Source: Pantoea sp. 1.19 (GTDB taxonomy: Bacteria > Pseudomonadota > Gammaproteobacteria > Enterobacterales > Enterobacteriaceae). Taken from it: a DNA stretch of 42,560 nucleotides. Positions 27,108 to 35,387 of this stretch are shown here, one piece after another (positions within the stretch are counted from its first letter, which is position 1; the number at the start of each line of letters is the position of its first letter). A program made the translations under genes and the position numbers. The stretch is taken from contig NZ_MRBS01000012.1 of assembly GCF_001922585.1 (NCBI RefSeq), positions 1-42,560 of the forward strand. Reading direction: 5' to 3'. Under the pieces are notes generated by a model, which did no database searches, was not told the origin of the DNA, and worked only from the letters and a program-made list of their open reading frames with translations.

Positions 27108-27700
27108 TTACGCCACCTCACCAGATGACAGGAAATCCTCCGGTATGTCTTCTCCTTCATGACCAACAATCATCGGGCTGGCGCACAGCGTGCTGATAAT
27201 CTTATCTCCGTTATCCAGACGCCTGTTGACCAGCGCTACGCCACGGCCGTTTACCTCACTAACTTATCCGCATCCGTTAAAATTTTAGCCGTTCTTCCAT
27301 CAGGGTAAACACCGCCTTCACCAACCAGCGCAACGTTAACCTTTCTGCCGTCTGACCGTTCAATTTGATTTCCGCTACAGGCAATCCGCCCTCTTCCACC
27401 CGCCCTGGTGAGACGGCCCTGCACGAGAATACGGTATAGGGCATTAACGGGATGCTGGCGGCAATCCGCCTGCTGATTAGCGATGAGCGCTCTCGCTTTA
27501 TTCATTCTGTCCAGTTGTTCCGCCGTAGTCAGATATTGATCCCCGGTTGCCAGCCGTTGCGGAGCCAGTTGATTGTGGTATTGACGCTTCCTGCCCTTGT
27601 CCTTGCCATTTTCAGGAATAAATGGATGCAATACTAACCGCCGGGTCATCTGGCTTAAAAGCGAGGTGTATCGTCCGGCGACGGAACCGGACCGGTACAT
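27108..27700 (-). pseudogene. PAAR-domain (type VI spike-like) remnant, frameshifted
   Basis: The first part (27700 to 27251) reads through DQYLTTAEQLDRMNKARALI to GNQIERSDGRKVNVALVGEG and YPDGRTAKILTDADKLV. A frame change near 27255 then continues into EVNGRGVALVNRRLDNGDKI and ISTLCASPMIVGHEGEDIPE, ending at 27108. Joined, this is a PAAR-like fold with paired VALVG/VALVN-type strands and the characteristic DG and NGD turns. PAAR proteins cap the VgrG spike of type VI secretion systems. The first ~60 residues (MYRSGSVAGRYTSLLSQMTR) are unrecognised. The frameshift indicates it is broken. No other type VI genes lie nearby. Confidence 0.5.
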
Positions 27701-28206
27701 TGATGGCGTATGCTGGCGAGGGCATTGATGATTTCACTGTTTCTTTAGTGGCCTGACAGCGTTCGGAAAGCTATTTTTTGCCGCCGTTTGCCATGCGCGC
27801 CCAGCGCAAATCATCGGTGGTCGCGTGCAGGAACAGTGACGCCAATTTATCGCCAATGATGTATGTTGAGATAATGCCCGGTGACGTTGTTATGCAGTAA
27901 TACCCAGGTTGAGAAACGACAGCAACGTCCTGCCCAGCTGACCAGATGCGACTTAAGGTTACACTCACGCCGCCCGATTCGCTGCGCTACCGCTTGCTGA
28001 TAACGAGCGGCTTCCCGTCAGGCGTGATGTCTCCCGCGGCCATCCTTTCGTTATCCCCAGCGCCACGTCACAGGCCGACGGCAGGCGAAGAAGGGGGCGC
28101 CACCGCGGCAGGGAGTCGATTTAAGCGATGCCCGCACAAGCCCTGTTGTACCCGATCCACTCAGGGAAACCTGAGCGGACCGATGTATCATCCGCCGGAT
28201 GTGCCT
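27701..28206. other. Decayed DNA between the PAAR remnant and the phosphatase
   Basis: The minus strand has a 65-codon frame at 27771-27968 (contains GYYCITTSPGIISTYIIGDK) preceded by a fragment MAAGDITPDGKPLVISKR that stops near 27988. Both look like pieces of lost genes of the same asnT-side insertion. A CATCCG-C-CGGATG palindrome occurs near 28190. I cannot name any of these pieces, and no functional gene is supported. Confidence 0.4.
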
Positions 28207-28986
28207 TTACTGCCCTGCACGACCGCCTGCCCGCGCGTAGTGCAGGTCCCCTACCTCCAGCACCTGATAGTGACCGTCATGGTAACGAATACGCACCAGC
28301 GCACCGTTGCCCAGCGGTGCGTTTCGCCGCGGATTGTCGGTCATATCGGCTATCATGACGCCAATGGCCAGCCCGGAAGAGACCACCAGCAGACGCTGCC
28401 TGCCGTGCTGCAGCGCCTCATTGACCATGTTTTCCAGCGCCTGCTGCAGCCGATCGCGCACCTGCTGCGCCGTTTCCGCTTCTCCGCGCGGATCGGCACG
28501 ATGGACAGCGTCGACGAATTCCACCAGCGATACCTTCCCCTGCTGCCGCAGGCGCGCCACCTGCTGCCCGTCACCCAGCCCCAGCTGCCGCCCTACCGCC
28601 GCGTTCATCGTCTCATTGGGCAGTCCCTCAAAGTTGCCAAAAAACACCTCGCGCAGGGCCGGCCAGACCACCGGCGGCGCGTTTATCCCCTGCGCCCGCA
28701 TGATTGCCGCCAGGGTTTCTCGCTGGCGTCCGAGATCGCCGCTGTAGTAGCGGTCAATCCTGATGTCGCCAGCTCCCACGCCCACGGCGTGGGCCACCGC
28801 CTCTCCCGCCGGCGTGAGCGGCGTATCCGACCAGCCCTGGACGCGATCATAGTGATTGAATACAGTTTCATCGTGACGTACCCACAGAATCTCAACGTCC
28901 CCCCGCGGCCCCCCCTGCGGATGCGCTTGTGCACCGCCGCACAGCCCTCCCATCAACACGATTGCTACTCGCCATGATTTCATCAC
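28207..28986 (-). CDS. Secreted histidine-phosphatase-fold protein with altered motifs
   Basis: This 259-aa protein has an N-terminal signal peptide (WRVAIVLMGGLCGGAQAH), so it should be periplasmic. The fold is the histidine (acid) phosphatase/phosphoglycerate mutase superfamily. The phosphate-pocket motif reads VRHDETVFNHYDRVQGWSDT, keeping Arg and the phospho-accepting His but with Asp in place of the usual Gly (RHG). The middle acid motif ALREVFFGNFEG is normal. The C-terminal motif, usually SHG, reads VVSSGLAIG, so the second catalytic His is replaced by Ser. Activity may therefore be reduced or altered. It stands alone beside the decayed asnT-proximal DNA. Substrate is unknown. Confidence 0.85.
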   Translation of the reverse strand: MMKSWRVAIVLMGGLCGGAQAHPQGGPRGDVEILWVRHDETVFNHYDRVQGWSDTPLTPAGEAVAHAVGVGAGDIRIDRYYSGDLGRQRETLAAIMRAQGINAPPVVWPALREVFFGNFEGLPNETMNAAVGRQLGLGDGQQVARLRQQGKVSLVEFVDAVHRADPRGEAETAQQVRDRLQQALENMVNEALQHGRQRLLVVSSGLAIGVMIADMTDNPRRNAPLGNGALVRIRYHDGHYQVLEVGDLHYARAGGRAGQ

Positions 28987-29213
28987 TTTCCCTTTCTGAT
29001 GGTTAAAAGGCGAGGGTATTGCAGATGATAAGGGACGATACCGATGCGGATCACAAAAGGCCCCATCGCAGCAGAGTAGACGTTCATGTCGCGAATTTAC
29101 GGGGCATCAGCTATGCACTGGCCAGAAGCGGTGTTTGAAGTACTACTTGCCCTGATGATTAGGACCATTGCGACAGTTTCCACGCTGCTGCGTCGCCTTA
29201 GGATGAAAAAAAG

Positions 29214-29240
29214 CACAAAAAAGCCGACCGGTGGTCGGCT
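29214..29240 (-). terminator. Intrinsic terminator of the soxS-like gene
   Basis: On the minus strand AGCCGACC, loop ACC and GGTCGGCT form an eight-pair stem followed by TTTTTT. It begins six bases after the end of the regulator gene. Confidence 0.9.
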
Positions 29241-29245
29241 GGGGA

Positions 29246-29602
29246 TCAGAGATGGCCAGCGGCACCGCTGTGCCCCTGAGAAACATGGCGCCGCCATGCC
29301 CCGGGAGATTCACCAAACTGACGCTTAAAGCTGCGATTAAACGACTGCTGCGAATCAAAGCCCAGCGACATCGCCACGTCCATGATGGGCGCCTGGCTGT
29401 TAGCCAGACGGGTGGCGGCATCTTTTAATCGGGCGTTGCGGATATATTCACCCAGTGAAATACCGGTGTGGTGTTTAAACATCCGCTGTAGATACCACTT
29501 GGAGTAACCGGCACGCCGGGCGACGGTATCTAAATCCAGTTTTCCTTCGAGATTGTTATCAATCCAGGCAATCAGATCTTCAATAAAATCGGTATGACTC
29601 AT
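29246..29602 (-). CDS. SoxS/MarA/RamA-type AraC-family regulator
   Basis: This 118-aa stand-alone two-helix-turn-helix activator closely resembles SoxS, MarA and RamA: MSHTDFIEDLIAWIDNNLEG, then RRAGYSKWYLQRMFKHHTG (first HTH) and SLGEYIRNARLKDAATRL. The second HTH is VAMSLGFDSQQSFNRSFKRQ. Such proteins bind as monomers to marboxes and switch on multidrug efflux, redox defence and outer membrane permeability genes; control is usually at transcription and by Lon proteolysis. It is slightly longer than SoxS (107 aa) owing to a Gly/His-rich tail. The leader upstream is AT-rich, with TTGCAT/TAGGAT 17 bp apart on the minus strand as a possible promoter. Its position near a MarR-controlled efflux operon is suggestive, but a link is not shown. 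Confidence 0.88.
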   Translation of the reverse strand: MSHTDFIEDLIAWIDNNLEGKLDLDTVARRAGYSKWYLQRMFKHHTGISLGEYIRNARLKDAATRLANSQAPIMDVAMSLGFDSQQSFNRSFKRQFGESPGAWRRHVSQGHSGAAGHL

Positions 29603-29940
29603 GGCTTTTTCCTGTTCCTGTGAGCTCCCGCGAGGGGAACATTAAAAGCAACTTTTTAAGATACAGAAAATCCTAGAGGAACCCCGACTATAATGCAAGT
29701 TTTATGAGTACATTTATTTCGCCCGCCGGTGGTCGGCTAATCCACTGGCCAGAAAGGAATTTCAGATCCACTGCCGGTAAAAGAAAAAAGTCATGCTAAA
29801 AAATACGCAAAATCAAGGCGCTGAGAAACGTGTTGCAGATTGCGACAAAAAGGCAGGGGGTTGATAGCCAGTAGAGGGTCAAAAAATCTGAATAACAAAA
29901 TCAAAAAGGTTGACGCCGCCCGTCTGCCGGACGGCAACGA
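29603..29940. promoter_or_regulatory. Upstream region of the soxS-like gene
   Basis: This 338-bp gap contains no supported gene. On the minus strand TTGCAT (29697-29692) and TAGGAT, 17 bp apart, are a candidate promoter giving a leader of about 60 nt before the regulator. CCGGTGGTCGGCT at 29726-29738 repeats the 13 bases of the terminator at 29228-29240. The remainder is A-rich DNA. Confidence 0.4.
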
Positions 29941-30420
29941 TCAGTCGTTGTGGCCGGCAAGGGTTTCGCTATCGCAGGCCGGATGGCGCGGGCGGCAGTC
30001 TTTACGCTCAATGTCGCGCAGGGCATCGGCCAGCGTGTGGCGCGCCAGCACGTCGAGCGAGGCCTGTTCGGCTTCGCAGACGATGGATTTAAAATACCAG
30101 CAGGCGTTTGCGCTCACCAGACAGCGCCCCTCCGACTCCGGACGGGCTGCCCACAGCGGTTTGTCCTCGATAACTGAACTGTAGATATCGCGCAAGGTTA
30201 TCTCACCGGCGGCACGTCCAAGATGAATGGAGCCGTTTCGCCCCAGCGTCGACACGATGATGCCGTCGCGGGTCAGCGGGACCATCAGCTTACGCACAAA
30301 GCTGGGGTTAGCATCCAGACTTTCAGCCAGCATCGCGCTGGTGGCGCGTTTGCCCGCCTGCTCCGCCGATGCAACGCCTAACACAATTTGCAAAGCAGTG
30401 GGGAAGCGATAATCAATCAT
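29941..30420 (-). CDS. Rrf2-family transcriptional regulator
   Basis: This 159-aa Rrf2 regulator starts at 30420 (MIDYRFPTALQIVLGVASAE); a longer upstream frame has no family similarity. The winged helix is visible: RATSAMLAESLDANPSFVRK, LMVPLTRDGIIVSTLGRNGS and the IHLGRAAGEITLRDIYSSV wing. Three cysteines follow (CLVSANAC...VC), spaced more widely than in IscR/NsrR, so an iron-sulfur cluster is uncertain. The pattern is closer to YwnA-like members that sense by other means. The C-terminus is His/Asp/Cys-rich (CRPRHPACDSETLAGHND). It lies 179 bp downstream of the phnH-like gene in the same direction. Confidence 0.88.
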   Translation of the reverse strand: MIDYRFPTALQIVLGVASAEQAGKRATSAMLAESLDANPSFVRKLMVPLTRDGIIVSTLGRNGSIHLGRAAGEITLRDIYSSVIEDKPLWAARPESEGRCLVSANACWYFKSIVCEAEQASLDVLARHTLADALRDIERKDCRPRHPACDSETLAGHND

Positions 30421-30599
30421 CGTAATTCCTGATACACAAAACGAAAAAGGGCCTGTCCGGGAATCACGGATATACCCAGTATCCCCGGAAATGCCGAGGT
30501 AATATAACAAATCAGCCGATGATTTTGAAGAAAGGCGCCAGGCGTGCTGTGCTCTGGGCAGCAAAATCAGTTAACCGTTCGTGTGTTTCAGCGCCGCGG

Positions 30600-31148
30600 C
30601 TAGCAAACCTGCAGGCCAACCCGCGGCGGCAGCGACAGCAGCGCGTCACCGCTGGTCAGGATCCAGTCAAGCTGCCGCGGAGCCGGATCGGCACGCAGCC
30701 AGCTCAGCAGCGCCGGCGGCAGCTGCGGCGTGATATCGCGCACCGCCCCCCCGCTGGCATCGCGCAGGCGCAGCGTCAGGCCACCGGTCAGGGCCGGCAC
30801 TTCCATCACGACGGTGATCGCACGCGCGACCAGATCAGATAGCGTACTGACCGACGCCGGGCTGAGGATCGCCACGCGCGCCTCCGTCAAGGCCACCGGG
30901 CGCGCGCCCAGTGACGCACACTGGCCGGCGTAGCGCGCCGCCAGCGGCAGTGTCGGATCAATCCACACCGGCGTGTCCGGCTGCAGCAGCTCCGTCAGCG
31001 CGGTGATCATACCCACCGGATTGCCCGGCGACGCGGCCACCGATGCCACCCAGACGATGGCGCCGGGCTTGCCGCTGGCGTTGCGCAAATGACAACCGGT
31101 AGCGCGCGAATGGCGCGGCGTGGCAATCGGGGACCGGCATGGCATCAT
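30600..31148 (-). CDS. PhnH-like protein (orphan C-P lyase system subunit)
   Basis: PhnH is a structural subunit of the carbon-phosphorus lyase core complex (PhnGHIJ). The 182-aa protein here begins at 31148 (MMPCRSPIATPRHSRATG) after an AGAGAGG ribosome binding site. It keeps the family outline: NASGKPGAIVWV (as in PhnH SEPGVIVAL), LLQPDTPVWIDPTL, the GLTLRLRDASGG segment with ALTGG before it, and ITPQLPPALLSWL. The C-terminus LDWILTSGDALLSLPPRVGL, then QVC, matches E. coli PhnH (DLILTCGERLLAIPR, EVC). No other phn gene is present; its neighbours are an efflux operon upstream and an Rrf2 regulator downstream. It may be a relic or have a new function. Identification is by eye. Confidence 0.72.
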   Translation of the reverse strand: MMPCRSPIATPRHSRATGCHLRNASGKPGAIVWVASVAASPGNPVGMITALTELLQPDTPVWIDPTLPLAARYAGQCASLGARPVALTEARVAILSPASVSTLSDLVARAITVVMEVPALTGGLTLRLRDASGGAVRDITPQLPPALLSWLRADPAPRQLDWILTSGDALLSLPPRVGLQVC

Positions 31149-31221
31149 GGGTAATCCTCTCTGTCGGCAAGCGGTGTCTACGCCACTATGCCCAGCAGGC
31201 ATGACAGCAGGATGACAGCGC

Positions 31222-32604
31222 TCAGCGCGGCGGCTGCCAGCCGCCGCCGAGCGCGCGATAGAGATCCACCTGCGCCAGTAGCAGGTTACTCTTTGCCTGC
31301 ACCAGGCTGAGCTGTGCGCTAAATAGGGTCCGCTGCGCATCCAGCTCGTCCAGATAGGCGCTGTAGCCGTTCTGATAGCGATTGCGCGCGATTCGCAGCG
31401 TTTCGGCGGCAATCCGCTGCTGCGTATCCAGCTCCGCCACCTGCTCACGGCCGCGCGCAATCGCCTCCAGATCGTTGTTCACTTCGCTAAATGCCTGACG
31501 TACCACCTGCTCGTAGCCATATAGCGCCTGATTGCGCAACGCCTGATCAACATCGACCTGCGCAGTCAGGGCTTCGCGATTAAGCAGCGGCGCCAGCACG
31601 CTACCGCCGATGCTCCACAGGCGGAACGGGTCGCTGAGTAACTGGTTGAGCGTGCTGCCCTGCAGGGTGCCCGACGCGGTTAATGTGAGTGATGGCAGCA
31701 GTCGCGCCCGCGAGGCGGCAAGGCTGGCGTCCGCCGCTAACAGCAAGCGCTCAGCCTGAGCAATATCCGGCCGGCGCTGCAGCAGTGAGGACGGCAGCAG
31801 CGCCGGCAGGGTGTGCGGCGTCACCACCGCAAACTCGTCCGCGCGGCCAATCTGTCGGGGATTCATCCCGGTAAGCAGGCTAAGGGCATTCTCCTGTCGG
31901 GCAATTTGCTGCTGCAGCGGCGGGATCTGCGCCCTGGCGGTCTGCAACTCCGACGCGGCCTGCATCCACTCCAGTCGTGAACTGTAGCCCGCCTCATACT
32001 GCCGCCTGGCGAGCCGTAGCGACTGCTCACGCACCTGCAGAGTGTCGCGCGTGACGCGCAGCTGCGCATCCAGCGACAGCAGGCTAAAATAGCCAGCCGC
32101 AACCGAACTGGCAACGGTGAGCGACGCGGCGTCCGCCGCGGCGCGCTGTGCTGCCAGACTCGCGCCGGCCGCGGAGACGGTATTGCGCCGGGCTCCCCAC
32201 AGATCCACGTCATAGTCGGCCTGTAGCACGCCCTGAAACAGATCCCGCTCACCGGGTAAGCCAGTGATCGCCGACAGCGCGCGCGTGCGGCTGACATTAA
32301 TACCGGCGTCGACTTGCGGAACATTGGCGCCCCGCGCCGCCCGCAGTCGGGCGCGGTATTCGTCGACCCGCGCCCGGGCGATCAGCACGTCATCGTTGCG
32401 GCGCAGCGCCTGACTGACCAGTCGGTTCAGGTGTGGATCGTGGAAGGCCCGCCACCACTCGGCTTCCACCGGCGACTGTGGTCCCACCTGCTGCCGCCAG
32501 GCATCGGGAATCAGCAGCGATGCGGGCGCCTGCGCCACCTCGGTGGCGCAGGCGCTGAGCAGCAGCGGCAGCAGCAGCGCCGCGCGTCGCAATACAGGGA
32601 TCAC
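31222..32604 (-). CDS. Outer membrane efflux lipoprotein (NodT/OprM type)
   Basis: This 460-aa outer membrane factor forms the exit duct of a tripartite pump. It has a lipoprotein signal with lipobox LLSAC, the acylated Cys being residue 19. Two OEP repeats follow, with typical WWRAFHDPHLNRLVSQALRR near the start, YDVDLWGARRN, and LLPSLTLTASGTL. The final part contains AYLDELDAQRTLFSAQLSLV and ends RALGGGWQPPR. Its ATG overlaps the stop of the membrane fusion gene (ATGA), so the three pump genes are translationally linked. Confidence 0.94.
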   Translation of the reverse strand: MIPVLRRAALLLPLLLSACATEVAQAPASLLIPDAWRQQVGPQSPVEAEWWRAFHDPHLNRLVSQALRRNDDVLIARARVDEYRARLRAARGANVPQVDAGINVSRTRALSAITGLPGERDLFQGVLQADYDVDLWGARRNTVSAAGASLAAQRAAADAASLTVASSVAAGYFSLLSLDAQLRVTRDTLQVREQSLRLARRQYEAGYSSRLEWMQAASELQTARAQIPPLQQQIARQENALSLLTGMNPRQIGRADEFAVVTPHTLPALLPSSLLQRRPDIAQAERLLLAADASLAASRARLLPSLTLTASGTLQGSTLNQLLSDPFRLWSIGGSVLAPLLNREALTAQVDVDQALRNQALYGYEQVVRQAFSEVNNDLEAIARGREQVAELDTQQRIAAETLRIARNRYQNGYSAYLDELDAQRTLFSAQLSLVQAKSNLLLAQVDLYRALGGGWQPPR

Positions 32605-33695
32605 GACCGCGGCTCCTGCGCAGGAGCAGACGCCGTATCGATATTGACTACCACCGACATGCCCGGACGCAGCCGCCGCTGCGTTTGCGGACTGATGCTG
32701 ATGCGTACCGGTATGCGCTGGGCGACTTTGACGAAATTGCCGGTGGCGTTGTCGGGTGAAATTGCGCTGAATTCGGAACCGGCCGCGGGAGAAATGAACG
32801 CTACCTCGCCGTGAAAGCGGGCATTGTCCAGCGCATCGACGGTGAAGGTGACCGGCATTCCGGGTCGAATATGCGCCATCTGAGTCTCCTTAAAATTCGC
32901 CACAATCCAGTTTTCAGCCGGGACGAGTGACGTCAGCCGCGTACCGGCATTCACCCAGGCGCCCTGCCGCACGGCGATCTGTCCCAGCTGGCCGTCCTGC
33001 GGCGCCACAATCCGGGTATTGGCTAAATCGAGGCTGGCCAGCGTTAACGCCGCCTGCGCATTGGCGACATCGGCCTGCAAAGACGCCCGATTAACCCGCG
33101 CCGTCTGCAAATCCTGTTTCGACACCGCAAGGGTGGCTTTGGCCTGCGCCACCGCGGCCCGCGCCTGCGCATCGCTGGCGCGGGCCGCGTCGCGCTCCCG
33201 CACCGACAGCGATCCGTCTGCCGCCAGGTTCTCCACGCGGGTTAAATCCAGCGTACTTTTGCGCGCCTGGGCCTGCGCGTTTTCCAGCGCGGCCTGATTG
33301 CGGGTGATAATCGCTGCGGCGCTGTTTTGCTGCTGCGCGTTGTTGGCCAGCGCGGCTTCTTTCATTGCCAATTGTGCTTCCGCCTGTTCGACCCGCTGCC
33401 GGTAAATGCGATCGTCAATGGTCATCAGCGATTGCCCTTTGCGCACCGGTTGATAATCCGTGACCTCCACGGCGGTGATATAGCCGCTTACCTGCGGGCT
33501 GATAAACGTCACCTGGCCACGCACGTAGGCGTTGTCGGTAGACTGTAACTGGCGGGTAAACGGCCAGATCTGCCAGGCGTAAAGAATGATCAGCACGCCA
33601 AGCACGGCAATGCCCGCCCCAACGGCGATGGAGAGAATTCGCAGTTTATTATTACGCTCGCGCTCTGCGTTAGGGGTATGTTCCTGCTGACTCAT
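32601..33695 (-). CDS. EmrA/HlyD-type membrane fusion protein
   Basis: This 364-aa periplasmic adaptor links the MFS pump with the outer membrane factor. The start at 33695 (MSQQEHTPNAERERNNKLR) overlaps the transporter stop; the longer frame upstream runs into the transporter gene. There is one membrane anchor (ILSIAVGAGIAVLGVLIILY). The lipoyl/barrel half is NAYVRGQVTFISPQVSGYIT, with YQPVRKGQSLMTIDD. A long Ala/Gln coiled coil spans about residues 105-215. The return half is TRIVAPQDGQLGQIAVRQGA and NWIVANFKETQMAHIRPGMP. It belongs to the EmrA/FarA group. Confidence 0.95.
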   Translation of the reverse strand: MSQQEHTPNAERERNNKLRILSIAVGAGIAVLGVLIILYAWQIWPFTRQLQSTDNAYVRGQVTFISPQVSGYITAVEVTDYQPVRKGQSLMTIDDRIYRQRVEQAEAQLAMKEAALANNAQQQNSAAAIITRNQAALENAQAQARKSTLDLTRVENLAADGSLSVRERDAARASDAQARAAVAQAKATLAVSKQDLQTARVNRASLQADVANAQAALTLASLDLANTRIVAPQDGQLGQIAVRQGAWVNAGTRLTSLVPAENWIVANFKETQMAHIRPGMPVTFTVDALDNARFHGEVAFISPAAGSEFSAISPDNATGNFVKVAQRIPVRISISPQTQRRLRPGMSVVVNIDTASAPAQEPRS

Positions 33696-35383
33696 GCGTT
33701 CTCCGTCGTCGCCGGTTTTTCTGGGGTAGCGGGCAGAGACTCTGCGCTCTGCGGCGCTTCCCGCCATTTCAAGTAACGTAAACGACTTAGTCGCCATAGG
33801 ACCCAAAGCAGCGTCACGAAAGCGAGAGAAGCCGTCAAATAATAGACATCGTTCCAGGCGAGCACGTTAGCCTGCAGCGTGGCCACGCTGTGCAATTGCG
33901 CCGTCGCCTGCGCATTCAGCAGCGCCGAATCGGTTATCTGTCCGCTAAACAGGCCGCGGTATTGGTTCAGGCGCTCGGTCACCCAGGGATTCAGCTGCGA
34001 CAGCTGATCGCCCAGCAGACTGGAGTGGTACTTTTCTCGCCAGGTCTGAAACGTGCCCAGCAGGGCGGCTCCCAGCAGCCCCCCCAAATTCTGACTCATG
34101 CCAAACAGCACGACAAAGCTGACCAGGTTTTGCGGCTGGGTGACCACCCCGCCAATCCCCAGCAGCATCGCCGGGGCCAGAAAAAAAGCGCTGCTAAAGC
34201 CAAGTAAAAACTGGCTCAGGTACATATTTTGCGGACGGGTCAGCGGCGACGACTGCGCATCCATGAGCGAGGCGACCAGCATGATGATCAGCGACACGAC
34301 AATTGGCCAGTTCAGGTGTTTCGGGTTGATGGTCAGCGCACAGGCCACGATGCCACAAACGACACCGGCGAGGATCGCCAGAGCCAGCCCCTGAAGCTGA
34401 TCGTTCAGCAGGCCAATTTGCTGCAAATACCCGATCGCACCGGTGTTCTGTTCCGCCAGCAGAATACGCAGCAGAATCATCACCAGCCCGAGACGCAATA
34501 TGGCCCCGTTGCTGAGCCAGCGGGTATTGATCAGCGGATTAAGGCGATTGTGCTCCACCACGATGGCGGTGACAATCAGCACCAGCGCCAGCGCCAGGCA
34601 GTAGCCCAGCCAGGGCGTACTGGTCCACCACTCAAGGCGCCCCAACGACAATACGCCGCAGAGCAGCGCCATACCCGGCGCCAGCAGCATAAAGGTAACA
34701 AAATCCATTTTTTCAAACACTTTGCTGCGATCGCCCGGCGGCAGCTTCAGTACCAGCACGCCGCCGAGTGCCACCATGGCCAGCCCCAGCTCAAACAGAT
34801 ACAGCCCGCGCCATTCGTCCACCGCCAGCAGCTCGGTCGAAAAGAGCCGCGCCAGCGGGATCGCCAGCTGCGAGGCGCTGATGCCGATAGTCAGCGCCTT
34901 AAGCCGGTGCCTGGCCGGCCAGGCCTGAATTTGATAGTAAATGCCCAGCGAGCTAAGCGCCGCGCCGACCATGCCGTGCGCGGCGCGCACGATAATCGCC
35001 GAGCTCAGGTCATTCACCAATAAGTGGAAAAAGGCCACCAGCACATACAGCACCAGAAACGCTTCGGTAAAAATACGCAGCCCGAACTGCTGGCGAAATT
35101 TCACCAGCAGCAGGTTGATGGAGATATTGCCCATCACGTAGACCGCCGGTAACCAGGCTATTTCGGTTGACCAGGCCCCAAAGGTTCCTTGCAAATTGCT
35201 CAGGTTAGCGGTGACCAGCGCATTACTCAGCGCGCCCGTCAGGGAGATCAGCAGGCCGATCAGGCCAAAGGCAATACGTTTATGCCCCGGATGCAGGGGC
35301 GTGGAGGGCGAGCCAGGCAGCATCGGTTTTTCATGCGGCTGCCAGTCGCGGGGGACATAGGGACTCGTTTTGCGGCGTGGCAT
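33692..35383 (-). CDS. DHA2-family MFS efflux transporter (EmrB/QacA type)
   Basis: This 563-aa drug:proton antiporter is predicted to have about 14 membrane helices. I start it at 35383 (MPRRKTSPYVPRDWQP), four bases after the marR stop; an ATG nine codons earlier lies inside marR. Conserved elements are the first helix with SNALVTANLSNLQGTFG, TEIAWLPAVYVMGNISINLL, and the loop LLVKFRQQFGLR. A large loop sits between the last two helices (TWREKYHSSLLGDQLSQLNP), as in EmrB. The Asp of helix 1 usual in drug EmrB proteins (LDxTIVNVALP) is not obvious here, so the substrate class may differ, for example fatty acids or aromatic acids. It works with the adaptor and outer membrane factor downstream. 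Confidence 0.94.
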   Translation of the reverse strand: MPRRKTSPYVPRDWQPHEKPMLPGSPSTPLHPGHKRIAFGLIGLLISLTGALSNALVTANLSNLQGTFGAWSTEIAWLPAVYVMGNISINLLLVKFRQQFGLRIFTEAFLVLYVLVAFFHLLVNDLSSAIIVRAAHGMVGAALSSLGIYYQIQAWPARHRLKALTIGISASQLAIPLARLFSTELLAVDEWRGLYLFELGLAMVALGGVLVLKLPPGDRSKVFEKMDFVTFMLLAPGMALLCGVLSLGRLEWWTSTPWLGYCLALALVLIVTAIVVEHNRLNPLINTRWLSNGAILRLGLVMILLRILLAEQNTGAIGYLQQIGLLNDQLQGLALAILAGVVCGIVACALTINPKHLNWPIVVSLIIMLVASLMDAQSSPLTRPQNMYLSQFLLGFSSAFFLAPAMLLGIGGVVTQPQNLVSFVVLFGMSQNLGGLLGAALLGTFQTWREKYHSSLLGDQLSQLNPWVTERLNQYRGLFSGQITDSALLNAQATAQLHSVATLQANVLAWNDVYYLTASLAFVTLLWVLWRLSRLRYLKWREAPQSAESLPATPEKPATTENA

Positions 35384-35387
35384 CGAA

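Noticed and set aside
27946..28977. 343-codon plus-strand frame opposite the phosphatase gene
   Set aside because: The minus strand encodes a signal peptide and phosphatase fold; the plus frame is Pro/Arg/His-rich and lacks motifs.
29086..29328. 80-codon plus-strand frame across the soxS-like terminator
   Set aside because: Runs through the opposite-strand terminator and gene end, has no ribosome binding site, and is not recognisable.
34229..35023. 264-codon plus-strand frame inside the MFS transporter
   Set aside because: Antisense to membrane helices, giving a Gln/His/Arg-rich product; the transporter is strongly supported.
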